DNA of 64,000 nucleotides. It comes from Sagittula stellata E-37 (GTDB lineage: Bacteria > Pseudomonadota > Alphaproteobacteria > Rhodobacterales > Rhodobacteraceae). Made by a program: the position numbers and the translations under genes. The stretch is from positions 62,001 to 126,000 of the forward strand of contig NZ_CP155729.1 in the NCBI RefSeq assembly GCF_039724765.1, in the 5' to 3' direction. Positions 1 through 9,424 of the stretch are shown here, in pieces (within the stretch, counting starts at the first letter, position 1; every line of letters starts with the position of its first letter). Below the pieces are notes generated by a model. It was not told where the DNA came from and did no database searches. It saw nothing but the letters and a program-made list of their open reading frames with translations.

Positions 1-2
1 AC

Positions 3-1370
3 CGGGAGGCGAAGAAGCGCGGCAACTCCTCCTACTTTCCGGACCGCGTGGTGCCGATGCTGCCCGACCGGCTGTCGGGGGATCTATGTTCGCTGCACGA
101 AGGGGTTCCGCGCGCCTGTATCGCGGTGCGCATGAAAATCGACGCCGAGGGCAACAAGCTGGGCCAGACGTTCGTGCGCGGCCTGATGCGCTCGCCCGCG
201 TCGCTGACCTACCAAGAGGTGCAGGCGGCCATAGACGGAGAGCCGAACGAGAAAACCGGCCCGCTTCTGGATGAGGTTCTGAAACCGCTGTACGCCGCCT
301 ACGCCGCGCTGAAATCCGCGCGGGAACGACGCCAGCCGCTCGACCTCGACCTCCCGGAACGCAAGGTGATGCTGAGCGAAGAGGGCAAGGTCACATCAGT
401 CGCCTTCACCGACCGGCTGGACGCGCACAAGCTGATCGAGGAGATGATGGTCCTTGCCAACGTCGCCGCCGCTGAGACGCTGAACGCCAAGGACATGCCG
501 CTCCTGTTCCGGGTGCACGAGGAGCCGTCTCAGGACAAGTTGGAGTCGCTGCGCGACACCGCCGAATCCGCCGGGCTGACTCTGGCCAAGGGGCAGGTGC
601 TGAAGACCCGCCACCTGAACCAGCTTCTGCACCAGGCCGCAGGCAAGGACGAGGCGGAGCTGATCAACATGGCGACGCTGCGAAGCATGACGCAGGCGTA
701 CTACAGCCCCAAGAACTTCGGGCACTTCGGCCTCGCGCTACAAAACTACGCGCATTTCACGTCGCCCATCCGGCGCTACTCCGACCTGATCGTGCACCGT
801 GCCCTGATCGCCGCGCACAAATGGGGCGACGACGGCCTGACCGCGCAGGAAATCGAGCGGCTGGAACAGACCGCGCAGCACATCTCGGACACGGAGCGGC
901 GCTCGATGATGGCCGAGCGGGATACCAACGACCGCTACCTCGCCGCCTACCTCAGCGACCGTCTGGGGGCCGAGTTCACCGGGCGCTTGTCCGGCATCGC
1001 AAAGTTCGGGATATTCGTGAAGCTGGACGAGACCGGCGCCGACGGGCTGGTGCCGATCTCGACCCTTGGCAACGAGTATTTCCACTTCGACCGCGACGCC
1101 GGGACCCTGATGGGTGCCGACAGTGGGCGGATCATCGCGCTTGGGATGCGCGCCAAAGTCAAGCTGGTGGAGGCCGCGCCCGTCACCGGCGGCATCGCCT
1201 TCGAACTGCTGGAGCTGGACGACGACGCCTACGAGAGCCGGGCGGGCGGGCGGTTCGGACGTGGCGGTGCGCGGCGGGGCCGTTCCGGGCCGTCGCCGCG
1301 CCGCAAGCTCGCCAAGGCCAAGGCCCGCGACAAGAAGGTCAAGCGCAAGGTCACGCGGCAGCGGCGGTAG
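3..1370 (+). CDS. rnr: Ribonuclease R, 3' part (5' end outside window)
   Basis: This is the C-terminal 455 residues of a 3'-5' exoribonuclease of the RNase II/R family, which degrades structured RNA hydrolytically in the cytoplasm. The reading frame is open from the window edge, so the start lies upstream. The family signature NYAHFTSPIRRYSDLIVHR of the RNB catalytic domain is present, followed by an S1 RNA-binding domain (around GRLSGIAKFGIFVKLDETGA) and a strongly basic Arg/Lys-rich tail typical of RNase R rather than RNase II. Its last 20 bp overlap the 3' end of the convergent GST gene. The family call is firm; the N-terminal domains cannot be seen. Confidence 0.95.
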   Translation, partial: REAKKRGNSSYFPDRVVPMLPDRLSGDLCSLHEGVPRACIAVRMKIDAEGNKLGQTFVRGLMRSPASLTYQEVQAAIDGEPNEKTGPLLDEVLKPLYAAYAALKSARERRQPLDLDLPERKVMLSEEGKVTSVAFTDRLDAHKLIEEMMVLANVAAAETLNAKDMPLLFRVHEEPSQDKLESLRDTAESAGLTLAKGQVLKTRHLNQLLHQAAGKDEAELINMATLRSMTQAYYSPKNFGHFGLALQNYAHFTSPIRRYSDLIVHRALIAAHKWGDDGLTAQEIERLEQTAQHISDTERRSMMAERDTNDRYLAAYLSDRLGAEFTGRLSGIAKFGIFVKLDETGADGLVPISTLGNEYFHFDRDAGTLMGADSGRIIALGMRAKVKLVEAAPVTGGIAFELLELDDDAYESRAGGRFGRGGARRGRSGPSPRRKLAKAKARDKKVKRKVTRQRR

Positions 1371-2079
1371 GCGTCCTGAACCGCTCCGGGTATAGCTGCG
1401 CACGTCCACGGGTCACGTAGGCCATCAGGCTGCCGCGTTCACGCAGGGCATGTCGCGCGGGCGTGTCGCCGGGCAGCTTGTCCAGCGCCGAAAGGACCGG
1501 CAGGGCGGCGGCGTCCACCGCCGAGGGACGGCTGCCGAACAACCATGGCCCCTCGCCCAAACGCTGCTGCAGCACGTCGAGGTCGGCTGCTGCAGCCTGC
1601 GCCGCATGCGCGTCCGAGAACTTGCCGATTCCTTGGCTTTGCAACGTCTTCCGAATGCCCTTGCGCGCCAGTCCCGGCACCACGAGACGCAGCGGTCTGG
1701 GCATGGCCCCGAAGACGGCAGGCTCCAGCACGGCCCATCCGTCGTCGCGCACCCATCTGTCGTTGACCAGAAACAGGCGGAGATGCTCCTCCACCATGCG
1801 GATGATCGCATGGGCCTGCGCGCGCTGCCCCGCATCCAGGCCGGGAAACAGGTCCGCGCCCTGTGTTTCGAGCCATGCGAGGATGAAGTTGCTGTCGGGC
1901 ACCGGGCCGTCCGGCGTGCGCAGGATCGGCAGTTTGCCGTAGCCGATGGAAGGGGGCATCATCAGCCACTCCGGCTCCCACGCCTGCCCGGAAAGATCCA
2001 GCAGGATCATGGCCTTGACGCAGAAGGGGCTCAGGCTTGGCTCACCAAAGCCGGCGGGGAAGGTCATCAGTTTCAGCAT
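1351..2079 (-). CDS. Glutathione S-transferase family protein
   Basis: A 242-residue cytosolic protein with a thioredoxin-like N-terminal half (MLKLMTFPAGFGEPSLSPFCVKAMILL; the K-LPIL and DSN segments align with glutathione-contact regions) and an alpha-helical GST C-terminal domain. It resembles the metaxin/FAX-like branch of bacterial GSTs; the substrate is unknown. I chose the ATG at 2079 because the GST fold begins there; an in-frame ATG 36 bp upstream would add a non-homologous tail. It is transcribed away from a WYL-type regulator 87 bp away, and a perfect dyad lies between them, so regulation by that neighbour is a reasonable inference. The 3' end overlaps rnr. Confidence 0.85.
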   Translation of the reverse strand: MLKLMTFPAGFGEPSLSPFCVKAMILLDLSGQAWEPEWLMMPPSIGYGKLPILRTPDGPVPDSNFILAWLETQGADLFPGLDAGQRAQAHAIIRMVEEHLRLFLVNDRWVRDDGWAVLEPAVFGAMPRPLRLVVPGLARKGIRKTLQSQGIGKFSDAHAAQAAAADLDVLQQRLGEGPWLFGSRPSAVDAAALPVLSALDKLPGDTPARHALRERGSLMAYVTRGRAQLYPERFRTPTAAAA

Positions 2080-2128
2080 CGGGTCACCCGTGTCGGTTGC
2101 ATGTCTGCTAGACACTAGGGAGGCCTCA

Positions 2129-2143
2129 TGTCAGTTTCTGACA
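2129..2143. promoter_or_regulatory. Dyad operator TGTCAG-N3-CTGACA between GST and YafY-type genes
   Basis: A perfect 6-bp inverted repeat with a 3-bp centre (TGTCAGTTTCTGACA) sits in the 87-bp divergent gap, 24 bp before the regulator start codon. Position and symmetry fit an operator for the adjacent winged-helix/WYL regulator controlling both directions. The DNA is seen directly; the binding protein is inferred. Confidence 0.55.
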
Positions 2144-2166
2144 ACTGCCCATAGCATTGTTCCGAC

Positions 2167-2925
2167 ATGTCCCGCACCCACCGCCTGTTCCAGCTGATGT
2201 CCGCCCTGCGCCGCCTGCCGTCGCCGGTGACTGCCGCGCGTCTGGCCGAGGAAACCGGCGTCTCGCCACGCACGCTCTATCGCGACATCGACACGCTGCG
2301 CGAACTGGGTGCCGTGATCGACGGCGAAGCGGGATTCGGCTACCGGCTGATCGAAGACGCGCACCTGCCGCCCTTGGGCTTCGACGACGAGGAGTTGGAG
2401 GCGTTGATCCTCGGCTTGCGGGAGGTGGCCGCCGTCGCCGACCCGGCGCTGGCGGAGGCGGCGGAATCGGCTTTGGCCAAGCTGCGCGCACGCCTGCCCG
2501 AACGGCAGGCCCACCGGCTGCGCCATGCGGTCCTGAACGCCCACAGATTCGCCCCGCCGCCCCGGCCAACCATCGACGCACGCGCGTTGCGCCGCGCTTG
2601 CTGGGACGAAGAGCAGGTGTCCTTCGACTACACAGACAAGAACGGAGCCGCGACCCGGCGCGAGGTGAAACCCCTGACCGTCATGTTGTTCGACAACAGC
2701 CATTGCCTTCTGGCATGGTGTTGTCTTCGCAGGGATTTTCGTGCCTTCCGGCTGGACCGGATGCTGGATCTGCAAAGGACGGGCCAGTCTTTCCGGCCTG
2801 AACGGGTGCCCCTGCTGCGCGACTACAACGACACGTCTGACGCGAGGATTCGCGCATCGTCGGGATGGGACCTTCGCAAATCGCCCGATACGGGTTATGG
2901 TTGCGGCAAAAGAAACGAGCGGTAG
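2167..2925 (+). CDS. YafY-type transcriptional regulator (HTH_11 plus WYL domain)
   Basis: A 252-residue DNA-binding regulator. Residues 1-60 form a DeoR-like winged helix-turn-helix (RLAEETGVSPRTLYRDIDTL). The C-terminal half, from about residue 135, has the WYL-type ligand-sensing fold (VSFDYTDKNGAATRREVKPL, then LLAWCCLRRDFRAFRLDRM, where LLAW replaces the usual WYL-like tripeptide). Such proteins sense small ligands or nucleic-acid fragments, but the effector cannot be told from sequence. It starts 24 bp after a TGTCAG dyad and diverges from a GST gene, its likely target. The stop lies 8 bp before the transglycosylase start. Confidence 0.85.
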   Translation: MSRTHRLFQLMSALRRLPSPVTAARLAEETGVSPRTLYRDIDTLRELGAVIDGEAGFGYRLIEDAHLPPLGFDDEELEALILGLREVAAVADPALAEAAESALAKLRARLPERQAHRLRHAVLNAHRFAPPPRPTIDARALRRACWDEEQVSFDYTDKNGAATRREVKPLTVMLFDNSHCLLAWCCLRRDFRAFRLDRMLDLQRTGQSFRPERVPLLRDYNDTSDARIRASSGWDLRKSPDTGYGCGKRNER

Positions 2926-2933
2926 ACAATCAG

Positions 2934-4334
2934 ATGTTCAGGATGGCCTGTATCGGGCTGGGGATTGCAATCCTCGGCACGGGTCCCGTGTACGCGGAGA
3001 CTCTGCAGACGTCGCTGCGCCCCAAGGCGCGCGGCCCCCTTGTCGTGCGCCACGTCGAAGAGGTGGTCAGCCGGGCCAGCGGCCTGGGTGACAGCCTGCG
3101 CGACGACTTGCTGGCGCCCAGACGATCCACGCGCCCGGCCATCCGCCCGGCGGCCCTGAAACCGCGCACCGCGGCCGTGGCCGCAGCCCCCGTCACCGCT
3201 GTCAGCGTCAGCCCCGCCAAGGCAGCCGCCTTTGCCCGCTGGGTCGACGGTTTCCGCCCGCGCGCCCTGTCTCAGGGCGTCAGCGCAAGGACCTTCGACG
3301 CAGCCTTCCGAGGGGTCACATTCGATCCGAAGGTGGTGGAGCGGGACTCCTCCCAGGCAGAATTCGCCAAGGGCATCTGGGACTACCTCGACAGCGCCGC
3401 ATCGGACACGCGCGTGAACAACGGTCGGTCCGCACTGGCCCAGCACCGTGCGCTGCTCGACCGGATCGAGGCGCACTACGGTGTCGACAAGGAAGTCGTG
3501 CTGGCCGTCTGGGGCATGGAAACCGCCTACGGCAGCTATCGTGGCTCCAACCATATCATCCAGTCCATGGCCAGCCTCGCCTTCGACGGGCGGCGGCGCT
3601 CGTTCTTCGAAAGGCAGCTCGTGGCCGCCTTGCAGATCCTCGAACAGGGCGACACGACACCCGACAGGATGACCGGGTCATGGGCCGGAGCGATGGGTCA
3701 CACGCAGTTCATGCCCACGTCCTTCCAGTCGCTCGCCGTGGATTTCACCGGCGACGGACGCCGCGACATCTGGGGCGACGATCCGTCCGACGCGCTGGCT
3801 TCGACCGCCAATTACCTGAAAAAGAACGGCTGGATAGCCGGGCAGCCGTGGGGCGTCGAAGTCGTCCTGCCGCGCGGGTTCGACTATGACCAGACGAACG
3901 TGGAGCGCATGCCCTCCTCCTGGGCGCGACTGGGTGTTCTGGGCACCGATGGCAAGCCCGTCCCCGACTACGGCGCGGCGACTGTCCTGCTGCCCGCCGG
4001 GCACGAGGGCGCGGCCTTCCTCGTTTTCAAGAACTTCCGCGTCATCAAGCGCTACAACGCGGCTGACGCCTACGCGATGGGTGTGGGCCACCTGGCCGAC
4101 CGGATCATGGGCGGGCCCAAGTTTCAGGGCTCATGGCCCCGTGACAACCGACCGCTGACCAGCTCCGAACGCAAGGAGCTTCAGACCCGGCTGACACAGG
4201 CAGGGTATGACACAAAGGGCGTGGACGGACGCATCGGCCCGATGACGCTGCAGGCGATCCGGGGGTATCAGCGCCGTGCCGGGCTGGTGCCGGACGGCTA
4301 CGCCTCCATGGAGCTGCTGAAGAAACTGCGCTGA
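2934..4334 (+). CDS. Lytic murein transglycosylase, MltB family, with peptidoglycan-binding domain
   Basis: A 466-residue exported enzyme that cleaves the MurNAc-GlcNAc bond of peptidoglycan with formation of 1,6-anhydro-MurNAc. Residues 1-21 form a signal peptide (MACIGLGIAILGTGPVYA). An Ala/Pro-rich linker runs to about residue 95. The SLT_2 catalytic domain follows, with the catalytic Glu in WGMETAYGSY (E196), and a PG_binding_1 domain occupies about the last 60 residues (LQTRLTQAGYDTKGVDGRIG). I chose the ATG at 2934 because it places the signal peptide at the N-terminus; an upstream ATG at 2865 overlaps the preceding gene. No lipobox is seen, so the protein is probably soluble and periplasmic. 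Confidence 0.92.
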   Translation: MFRMACIGLGIAILGTGPVYAETLQTSLRPKARGPLVVRHVEEVVSRASGLGDSLRDDLLAPRRSTRPAIRPAALKPRTAAVAAAPVTAVSVSPAKAAAFARWVDGFRPRALSQGVSARTFDAAFRGVTFDPKVVERDSSQAEFAKGIWDYLDSAASDTRVNNGRSALAQHRALLDRIEAHYGVDKEVVLAVWGMETAYGSYRGSNHIIQSMASLAFDGRRRSFFERQLVAALQILEQGDTTPDRMTGSWAGAMGHTQFMPTSFQSLAVDFTGDGRRDIWGDDPSDALASTANYLKKNGWIAGQPWGVEVVLPRGFDYDQTNVERMPSSWARLGVLGTDGKPVPDYGAATVLLPAGHEGAAFLVFKNFRVIKRYNAADAYAMGVGHLADRIMGGPKFQGSWPRDNRPLTSSERKELQTRLTQAGYDTKGVDGRIGPMTLQAIRGYQRRAGLVPDGYASMELLKKLR

Positions 4335-4339
4335 CGGAA

Positions 4340-4353
4340 GGGGCTTCGGCCCC
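4340..4353 (+). terminator. UUCG hairpin after the transglycosylase gene
   Basis: GGGGC-ttcg-GCCCC lies 5 bp after the stop codon and is followed by a C-rich then CTTT stretch. It is a stable tetraloop hairpin with a weak U-tract, so termination is plausible but not certain. It sits in the 39-bp gap between convergent genes. Confidence 0.4.
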
Positions 4354-4373
4354 CGCCCCCCTTTGCACGTGGA

Positions 4374-4862
4374 TCAGGGCAGGCCCTGCTCCGTACAAGG
4401 GCCGTTTCGGAAGCACGAATTGACCCTGTCGAGGTCCTCACGCGACGGATCGGCGAACAGCCGGGTGCCGCAGGGATCGGCAAAAGCGACATGCCGGTTC
4501 GGTTCACGCTTCAGGAAAACGAGGTACTTCCGACCGCTTTTCGGCTGCGCGCACCATGGTCCGTAGCACTGGACGATCAGCGTGACATTGCCCTGGAACG
4601 GCTTGGTGAACCCGTCGCGGTCGAGCGTCTTGCCCACCAGCTGCGCCCGCAGAGGCGTTTCCGGCGGAGCGGCGTTGGGATCGTTCTGTGGCGGCTCTGG
4701 CAAACGGCTTTCGTCGAAGTCCAACCGCCCCACGGCTGCGCCCCAGCGGTCCGGGGAGGCATCCACCTCCTTGTAGGTGCGCACCACATCCGGTTTCAGG
4801 CAGGACAGGGCCTGCGCCTGGGTGGTGCACAGCACAAGTGCCGCCACCAGCCAGCGCATCAC
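4374..4862 (-). CDS. Small secreted Cys-containing protein of unknown function
   Basis: About 161 residues, with a clear N-terminal signal peptide ([17 protein letters not shown]) and a mature part containing six Cys. The segment [10 protein letters not shown] followed by DPCGTRLF recalls the end of TIMP/netrin-like (OB-fold) modules, in which a GxxYLVF strand is followed by a Cys and then T/R. That similarity is my inference and is weak. Translation is coupled to rppH: either a GTG at 4862 (4-bp GTGA overlap) or an ATG at 4859 (1-bp TGATG overlap) serves as start. The protein should be periplasmic and disulfide-bonded. No function is assigned. Confidence 0.7.
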   Translation of the reverse strand: MMRWLVAALVLCTTQAQALSCLKPDVVRTYKEVDASPDRWGAAVGRLDFDESRLPEPPQNDPNAAPPETPLRAQLVGKTLDRDGFTKPFQGNVTLIVQCYGPWCAQPKSGRKYLVFLKREPNRHVAFADPCGTRLFADPSREDLDRVNSCFRNGPCTEQGLP

Positions 4863-5383
4863 AGGCGGCCCCTGAACGCGGCAATGACCTGTTCGTACAC
4901 GGGCCGCTTGAACGGCACAATCTGGGCCACGACCTCATCGGCGGGCAGCCAGCGCCATTCGGTAAATTCCTGATGTTCGTCCGCATCCAGCCGGATCTGG
5001 TCGTCGGTGCCGTGGAACCGCAGCAGGAACCACTTCTGCTCCTGCCCCTTGTAGCGGCCTTTCCAGATGCGCGGGACGATGTCGTGCGGCAGATCGTAGG
5101 CGATCCAGCCCTCGGTCTCGGCCTCGACGGTGACAAGGTCGGGCGTCACGCCGGTCTCCTCGGTCAACTCGCGCAGGGCGGCGGCGCGCGGGTCCTCGCC
5201 CTTGTCGATACCCCCCTGCGGCATCTGCCATGCGGGCGGCTCGTGCGGCTGCCGGTCGGCACGCTGGCCGACAAAGGCATGGCCGTCCGCGTTCACAAGC
5301 ATCACGCCGACGTTGCGGCGATAAGGCAGCTTGGCGATGTCTTCGGGCGTCATTTCGGTCTGGATCATAGTCATGGCCTTCAT
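4859..5383 (-). CDS. rppH: RNA pyrophosphohydrolase (Nudix)
   Basis: A 174-residue Nudix enzyme that removes pyrophosphate from 5'-triphosphate RNA ends and so starts RNase E-dependent decay. The N-terminal [13 protein letters not shown], the [14 protein letters not shown] start of the Nudix box (GGIDKGE...RELTEETG) and the KWFLLRF-G segment are the RppH/NudH pattern. The start is uncertain among three closely spaced Met codons (5383, 5374, 5368). It follows ctpA on the same strand, but a strong hairpin terminator lies between them. Confidence 0.92.
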   Translation of the reverse strand: MKAMTMIQTEMTPEDIAKLPYRRNVGVMLVNADGHAFVGQRADRQPHEPPAWQMPQGGIDKGEDPRAAALRELTEETGVTPDLVTVEAETEGWIAYDLPHDIVPRIWKGRYKGQEQKWFLLRFHGTDDQIRLDADEHQEFTEWRWLPADEVVAQIVPFKRPVYEQVIAAFRGRL

Positions 5384-5385
5384 GT

Positions 5386-5412
5386 GAAAAGGGCGGGACC
5401 ATGCCCGCCCTT
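5386..5412 (-). terminator. Intrinsic terminator between ctpA and rppH
   Basis: Read on the minus strand: a 9-bp perfect stem AAGGGCGGG / CCCGCCCTT with a 6-nt loop, followed by TTTT. It lies 8 bp after the ctpA stop and just upstream of the rppH start, so it likely ends or attenuates the gpmI-envC-ctpA transcript. Confidence 0.75.
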
Positions 5413-5420
5413 GTTCATCC

Positions 5421-6761
5421 TCACTGGTCGGTCGGGGCCAGTTTCGACAGGCCCTTCAGGATGTCGATGGCGTAGGCCAGCTGGTAATCCTCCTCGCGGA
5501 GCTTGGCGGCTGCCTCTGCCTTGGCGCGGTCATCCTCGATCTGCTGGATCTCTTCCTCCGTCAGGGAGTCGTTGTCGAGACGGCCACGCAGGTCGGCTTC
5601 GGAGCGGGAGAAGACGTTGGTTGCCTCTTCCTCCTCCGTTGCGTCGGGCTCACGGCGGGGCTGTTCCACCACGATGTCCGGCGACACGCCCAGTGCCTGG
5701 ATCGAGCGGCCGGACGGCGTGTAGTAGCGCGCTGTGGTCAGGCGCATTGCACCGTCGCCACGAAGCGGCATGACCGTCTGGACAGAGCCCTTGCCGAAGG
5801 ACTTCGTGCCCACGACGATGGCGCGGTGGTGGTCCTGCAGGGCGCCGGCGACGATCTCCGACGCGGAGGCTGAACCGCCGTTGATGAGAACCACCAGCGG
5901 CTTGCCCTCGGCCAGATCACCCGGAGTGGCGTTGTAACGGTCGCCGTCAGCCGGATCGCGGCCACGGGTCGAAACGATCTCGCCCTTTTCGAGGAAGGCA
6001 TCAGAGACGCGGATCGCCTGTGTCAGCAGACCGCCGGGGTTGTTGCGCAGGTCGAGGACGACACCGTTGACGTTGTCCATGCCCCCCAGCTCTTCCACCT
6101 GCTCCGCCAGACCTTCGGCGAGGTTGGGGTAAGTCTGGTCGTTGAAGGTCGTCACCCGCAGCACCACGGCATCGCTTTCGGTGCGGGCGCGGACGGCTGT
6201 GAGCTTGATGGTGTCGCGGATGATCGAGACGTCGAAAGGCTCTTCCTCGCCCTCGCGGACCACGGTGATGACGATCTCGGACCCGACCGGGCCGCGCATC
6301 AGGTCCACCGCCTGATCAAGCGTCAGGCCCAGCACGCTTTCGCCATCCACGTGGGTGATGAAGTCCCCGGCCTCGACGCCTGCCTCCATTGCAGGGGTGC
6401 CGTCGATGGGAGACACGACCTTCACGAAGCCCTCTTCCTGCGTCACCTCGATGCCGAGGCCGCCGAATTCGCCGCGGGTCTGGACGCGCATGTCGGCGGC
6501 GTCGTCGGGTGGCAGGTAGGAGGAGTGCGGGTCGAGCGAGGTCAGCATCCCGTTGATCGCCGCCTCGATCAGCTCGGAGGGTTCGACCTCCTCCACATAC
6601 TGCGCGCGGATGCGTTCGAAGATGTCTCCAAAGAGGTCGAGCTGCTCATAGACGGTGGCGGATTTGCCTTGTTCCTGCGCCACCAGCGGGCCGACGAATT
6701 GCGTCGTCGCGACCACGGAGGCCAAGGTGCCCGCCACTGCGGCCATCACGAATTTCTGCAT
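5421..6761 (-). CDS. ctpA: S41 family carboxy-terminal processing protease
   Basis: A 446-residue periplasmic serine protease. It has an N-terminal signal/anchor segment ([20 protein letters not shown]), a PDZ domain around residues 85-165 ([25 protein letters not shown]), and the S41 core with [14 protein letters not shown] (nucleophilic Ser) and [10 protein letters not shown] (general-base Lys). The acidic C-terminal tail is typical of alphaproteobacterial CtpA. It follows the EnvC-like gene by 3 bp, a conserved arrangement that links it to septal peptidoglycan hydrolase control. Substrates are not deducible here. Confidence 0.93.
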   Translation of the reverse strand: MQKFVMAAVAGTLASVVATTQFVGPLVAQEQGKSATVYEQLDLFGDIFERIRAQYVEEVEPSELIEAAINGMLTSLDPHSSYLPPDDAADMRVQTRGEFGGLGIEVTQEEGFVKVVSPIDGTPAMEAGVEAGDFITHVDGESVLGLTLDQAVDLMRGPVGSEIVITVVREGEEEPFDVSIIRDTIKLTAVRARTESDAVVLRVTTFNDQTYPNLAEGLAEQVEELGGMDNVNGVVLDLRNNPGGLLTQAIRVSDAFLEKGEIVSTRGRDPADGDRYNATPGDLAEGKPLVVLINGGSASASEIVAGALQDHHRAIVVGTKSFGKGSVQTVMPLRGDGAMRLTTARYYTPSGRSIQALGVSPDIVVEQPRREPDATEEEEATNVFSRSEADLRGRLDNDSLTEEEIQQIEDDRAKAEAAAKLREEDYQLAYAIDILKGLSKLAPTDQ

Positions 6762-6764
6762 ATC

Positions 6765-7874
6765 TCATCCCTTGTCGATTGCGAACCACTGCTGTGGATC
6801 ATTGGGCGCGTCGCCCTCTCTGACCTCTATATAGAGCGTTTCCGAACGCCCGGCGCCAGCCCCTTCACCCGGAGTTGACGCATTTGTGGCCCCACCCATG
6901 AGACCGATCGGACTGCCCGCTGGCAGCACCTCTCCTATCTCGCCGTAGACGAGGTCCAACCCGGCGAAAACAAAGAGAATATCGGGTGACGGTTCGAGGA
7001 TCGTCACCAACCCGTAGTCCAGTAACGGTCCATTGTAGCGGATCGTTGCGGCGGTCGGCGTGGTCACCAGCGCGCCGGGTCGGGTGGCGATCACGATGCC
7101 CGGACGGGTCACTCCAGCAGCGTCGGGATCGCCCGCGGCGCGCAGCAGGACCCCCCGCACAGGCAGCGGAAGGGTGCCGCGCAGGTCTTCGATATCGGGC
7201 AGCGGCGTGGCCTCTTCTTCGCCTTCCGCGATCTGGCTAAGGCCGGAGGCGAAGCCCTGCAGCGTCTCGGTGGCGGAGATCAGAATGGCCGTCCGCACCG
7301 GGTCCTCCGTGAACCGCTTGGGCAGGTCGGTGCGGTCGGCAATGGCCTGACTGAGGTCGGTACGCGCCTCCTGCACACCTTTCAGCCCCTCGGCGAGTGT
7401 GTGCGCCGCGTTCTGCTGCAAGTCGCGCAGGGCGGTGACTTCTTCGAGATCGGCGCGCAGGTCGGCGGCCTGCGCCGCCAGACCCGGCGTCACGGCGGCG
7501 ACCAGCATACCCGACCGGGCGGTTCCCAAAGGCCCCATCGGATGCAAGAGCGCGCCCGGCGACGCCCGCCCTCCCATTGCGGTAAGTACACCCAGAAGCT
7601 GGGAAATTTCCTGGTTCTGGGCCTCAAGCTTGCGCTCCAGCTCGGTCTGGCGGATGGCGGCGGCGCGCAGTCCCTCGCGCATAGCGGCCAGCCCGTCCTC
7701 GTAGGCGCGGATCGTATCGGTCAGGGCAGAGACCCGGTCCTGCGCGTCCTCGGCCCCGTCGAGCTGCACCGAGGCAGCTTCGAGCGCTTCTGCCGCGCGG
7801 CGCGCATCTTCGCCCGCGTCCTGCGCGGCAAGCGGCGTGGCGGCCAGTGTCAGAAGGAGCGCGAGGCGTTTCAA
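6765..7874 (-). CDS. EnvC-like murein hydrolase activator (degenerate LytM/M23 domain)
   Basis: 369 residues: a signal peptide (MKRLALLLTLAATPLAAQ), a long coiled-coil region (about 20-200) and a C-terminal M23-fold domain (about 245-369). The zinc-site residues expected in active M23 peptidases are missing: the H-x-x-x-D position reads RPGIVIA and the HLS motif reads FAGL, as in E. coli EnvC, which activates amidases rather than cutting peptidoglycan itself. The closing LYIEVREG-DAPNDPQQWF matches the EnvC-type end. It overlaps gpmI by 4 bp (ATGA) and precedes ctpA by 3 bp. The activator role is inferred from family and context. Confidence 0.88.
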   Translation of the reverse strand: MKRLALLLTLAATPLAAQDAGEDARRAAEALEAASVQLDGAEDAQDRVSALTDTIRAYEDGLAAMREGLRAAAIRQTELERKLEAQNQEISQLLGVLTAMGGRASPGALLHPMGPLGTARSGMLVAAVTPGLAAQAADLRADLEEVTALRDLQQNAAHTLAEGLKGVQEARTDLSQAIADRTDLPKRFTEDPVRTAILISATETLQGFASGLSQIAEGEEEATPLPDIEDLRGTLPLPVRGVLLRAAGDPDAAGVTRPGIVIATRPGALVTTPTAATIRYNGPLLDYGLVTILEPSPDILFVFAGLDLVYGEIGEVLPAGSPIGLMGGATNASTPGEGAGAGRSETLYIEVREGDAPNDPQQWFAIDKG

Positions 7875-9424
7875 CGGATCAGACTTTTTCCTGTCATTTC
7901 ATCGGGTTGCGGAAGGTCCATCAAAGCCAGCAACGTCGGCGCCACATCGGCAAGCCGCCCGTCCGCCAGGGACGCGCCGTCCGGTCCACCGAACAGGATA
8001 ACCGGCACCAGGTTCGTCGTATGCGCCGTGTGCGGACCGCCGGTTTCCGGATCGACCATCGTCTCGCAATTGCCGTGATCGGCGATCACCAGCAGCGCGC
8101 CGCCGGTTTGTTCCAGCTTCTCAACCACTTGACCAAGGCCATGGTCCACCGCCTCGCAGGCCTTGATGGCCGCGTCCAGATCGCCTGTGTGGCCGACCAT
8201 ATCGGGGTTCGCGTAATTCACGACGATCAGGTCATACCCTTTGCCGATGGCATCAAGGAACTTCTCCGTGACCTCGCCCGCGCTCATTTCCGGCTGCAAG
8301 TCGTAGGTCGCGACCTTGGGCGACTTCGGCATGAAGCGGTCTTCGTGCGGCTCCGGAGTTTCCTTGCCGCCGTTCAGGAAAAAGGTCACATGCGGGTACT
8401 TTTCCGTCTCGGCGAGCCGGAACTGCGTCTTGTCGTGCTTCGCCACCCATTCGCCCAAAGTGTTAACGATCTCGCGCTTCGGAAAGGCGGTGGTCATGTA
8501 TTTTTCATGCGCCTCGGAGTATTGGACCATCCCGAGGCAGGCAGACAGCGCGGGCTTCTCACGCGCGAAACCGTCGAAGTCCGGCGCGGCGATGGCGGCG
8601 AGGATTTCCCGCGCTCGGTCCGCCCGGAAGTTCAGGAAGAACAGGCCGTCGCCCTCTCCAAACCCTTGATATCCCTCAATGACAGAAGGCTTGATGAACT
8701 CGTCGCCCTCGCCCCGCTGGTCATAACCGGCCTTGATCGCGGCCTCTGGCGTGGGGTGCGTGCCGCCGTTCGGGAAGGCGTCGGCGTCGCTGTCTGCGTA
8801 GGCGGTCATGGCGCGGTAGGCCGCCTCCACCCGTTCCCAGCGGTTGTCGCGGTCCATGGCGTAGTATCGCCCGATGACCGAGGCAAAGCGCACCGGCCCG
8901 GTGTTCTCCTCGGGGATGTCCAGCTCTTTACGAAGGTTAGCGATATATTTGAGCGCGCATTTCGGATCGGTGTCGCGACCGTCCGTCAGGATGTGCAGCC
9001 AGACCTCAAGCCCCTGATCCCGCATCATTTTCGCGGCGGCAATCATGTGGCTGACATGGGCGTGCACCCCACCGTCGGACGTCAGGCCCGCCAGGTGCAC
9101 CTTGCCGCCCGCTTCGTTAACGGCACCGCAGAAATCGAGGATCGCCTTGTTTTCGAAGAAACTTTTGTCCTCGATGGCGAGGTCGATCTGGCCGAGGTCC
9201 ATGGCCACCACCCGGCCCGCGCCGATGTTGGTGTGCCCCACTTCGGAGTTCCCCATCTGCCCGGTCGGCAGGCCCACGTCCGGACCGTGGGTGATCAGCG
9301 TGGCATGCGGACAAGTCGCCATAAGCCTGTCGATTGTCGGGGTTTTCGCCAGCGCGGGGGCGTTGTTCGCCGTCTCTTCGCGCAGGCCCCAGCCGTCGAG
9401 AATGGTGAGGATGACGGGTTTCAT
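7871..9424 (-). CDS. gpmI: 2,3-bisphosphoglycerate-independent phosphoglycerate mutase
   Basis: A 517-residue, two-manganese enzyme interconverting 3- and 2-phosphoglycerate in glycolysis and gluconeogenesis. It shows the N-terminal ILTILDGWGLRE metal site, the phosphoserine nucleophile in MGNSEVGHTNIGAGR (S60), the substrate motif LTDGRDTDP and the C-terminal metal site VIADHGNCE. Length is normal for the family. It is the first gene of the gpmI-envC-like-ctpA operon, and its stop overlaps the next start by 4 bp. A paired palindromic element lies 117-169 bp upstream. Confidence 0.97.
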   Translation of the reverse strand: MKPVILTILDGWGLREETANNAPALAKTPTIDRLMATCPHATLITHGPDVGLPTGQMGNSEVGHTNIGAGRVVAMDLGQIDLAIEDKSFFENKAILDFCGAVNEAGGKVHLAGLTSDGGVHAHVSHMIAAAKMMRDQGLEVWLHILTDGRDTDPKCALKYIANLRKELDIPEENTGPVRFASVIGRYYAMDRDNRWERVEAAYRAMTAYADSDADAFPNGGTHPTPEAAIKAGYDQRGEGDEFIKPSVIEGYQGFGEGDGLFFLNFRADRAREILAAIAAPDFDGFAREKPALSACLGMVQYSEAHEKYMTTAFPKREIVNTLGEWVAKHDKTQFRLAETEKYPHVTFFLNGGKETPEPHEDRFMPKSPKVATYDLQPEMSAGEVTEKFLDAIGKGYDLIVVNYANPDMVGHTGDLDAAIKACEAVDHGLGQVVEKLEQTGGALLVIADHGNCETMVDPETGGPHTAHTTNLVPVILFGGPDGASLADGRLADVAPTLLALMDLPQPDEMTGKSLIR

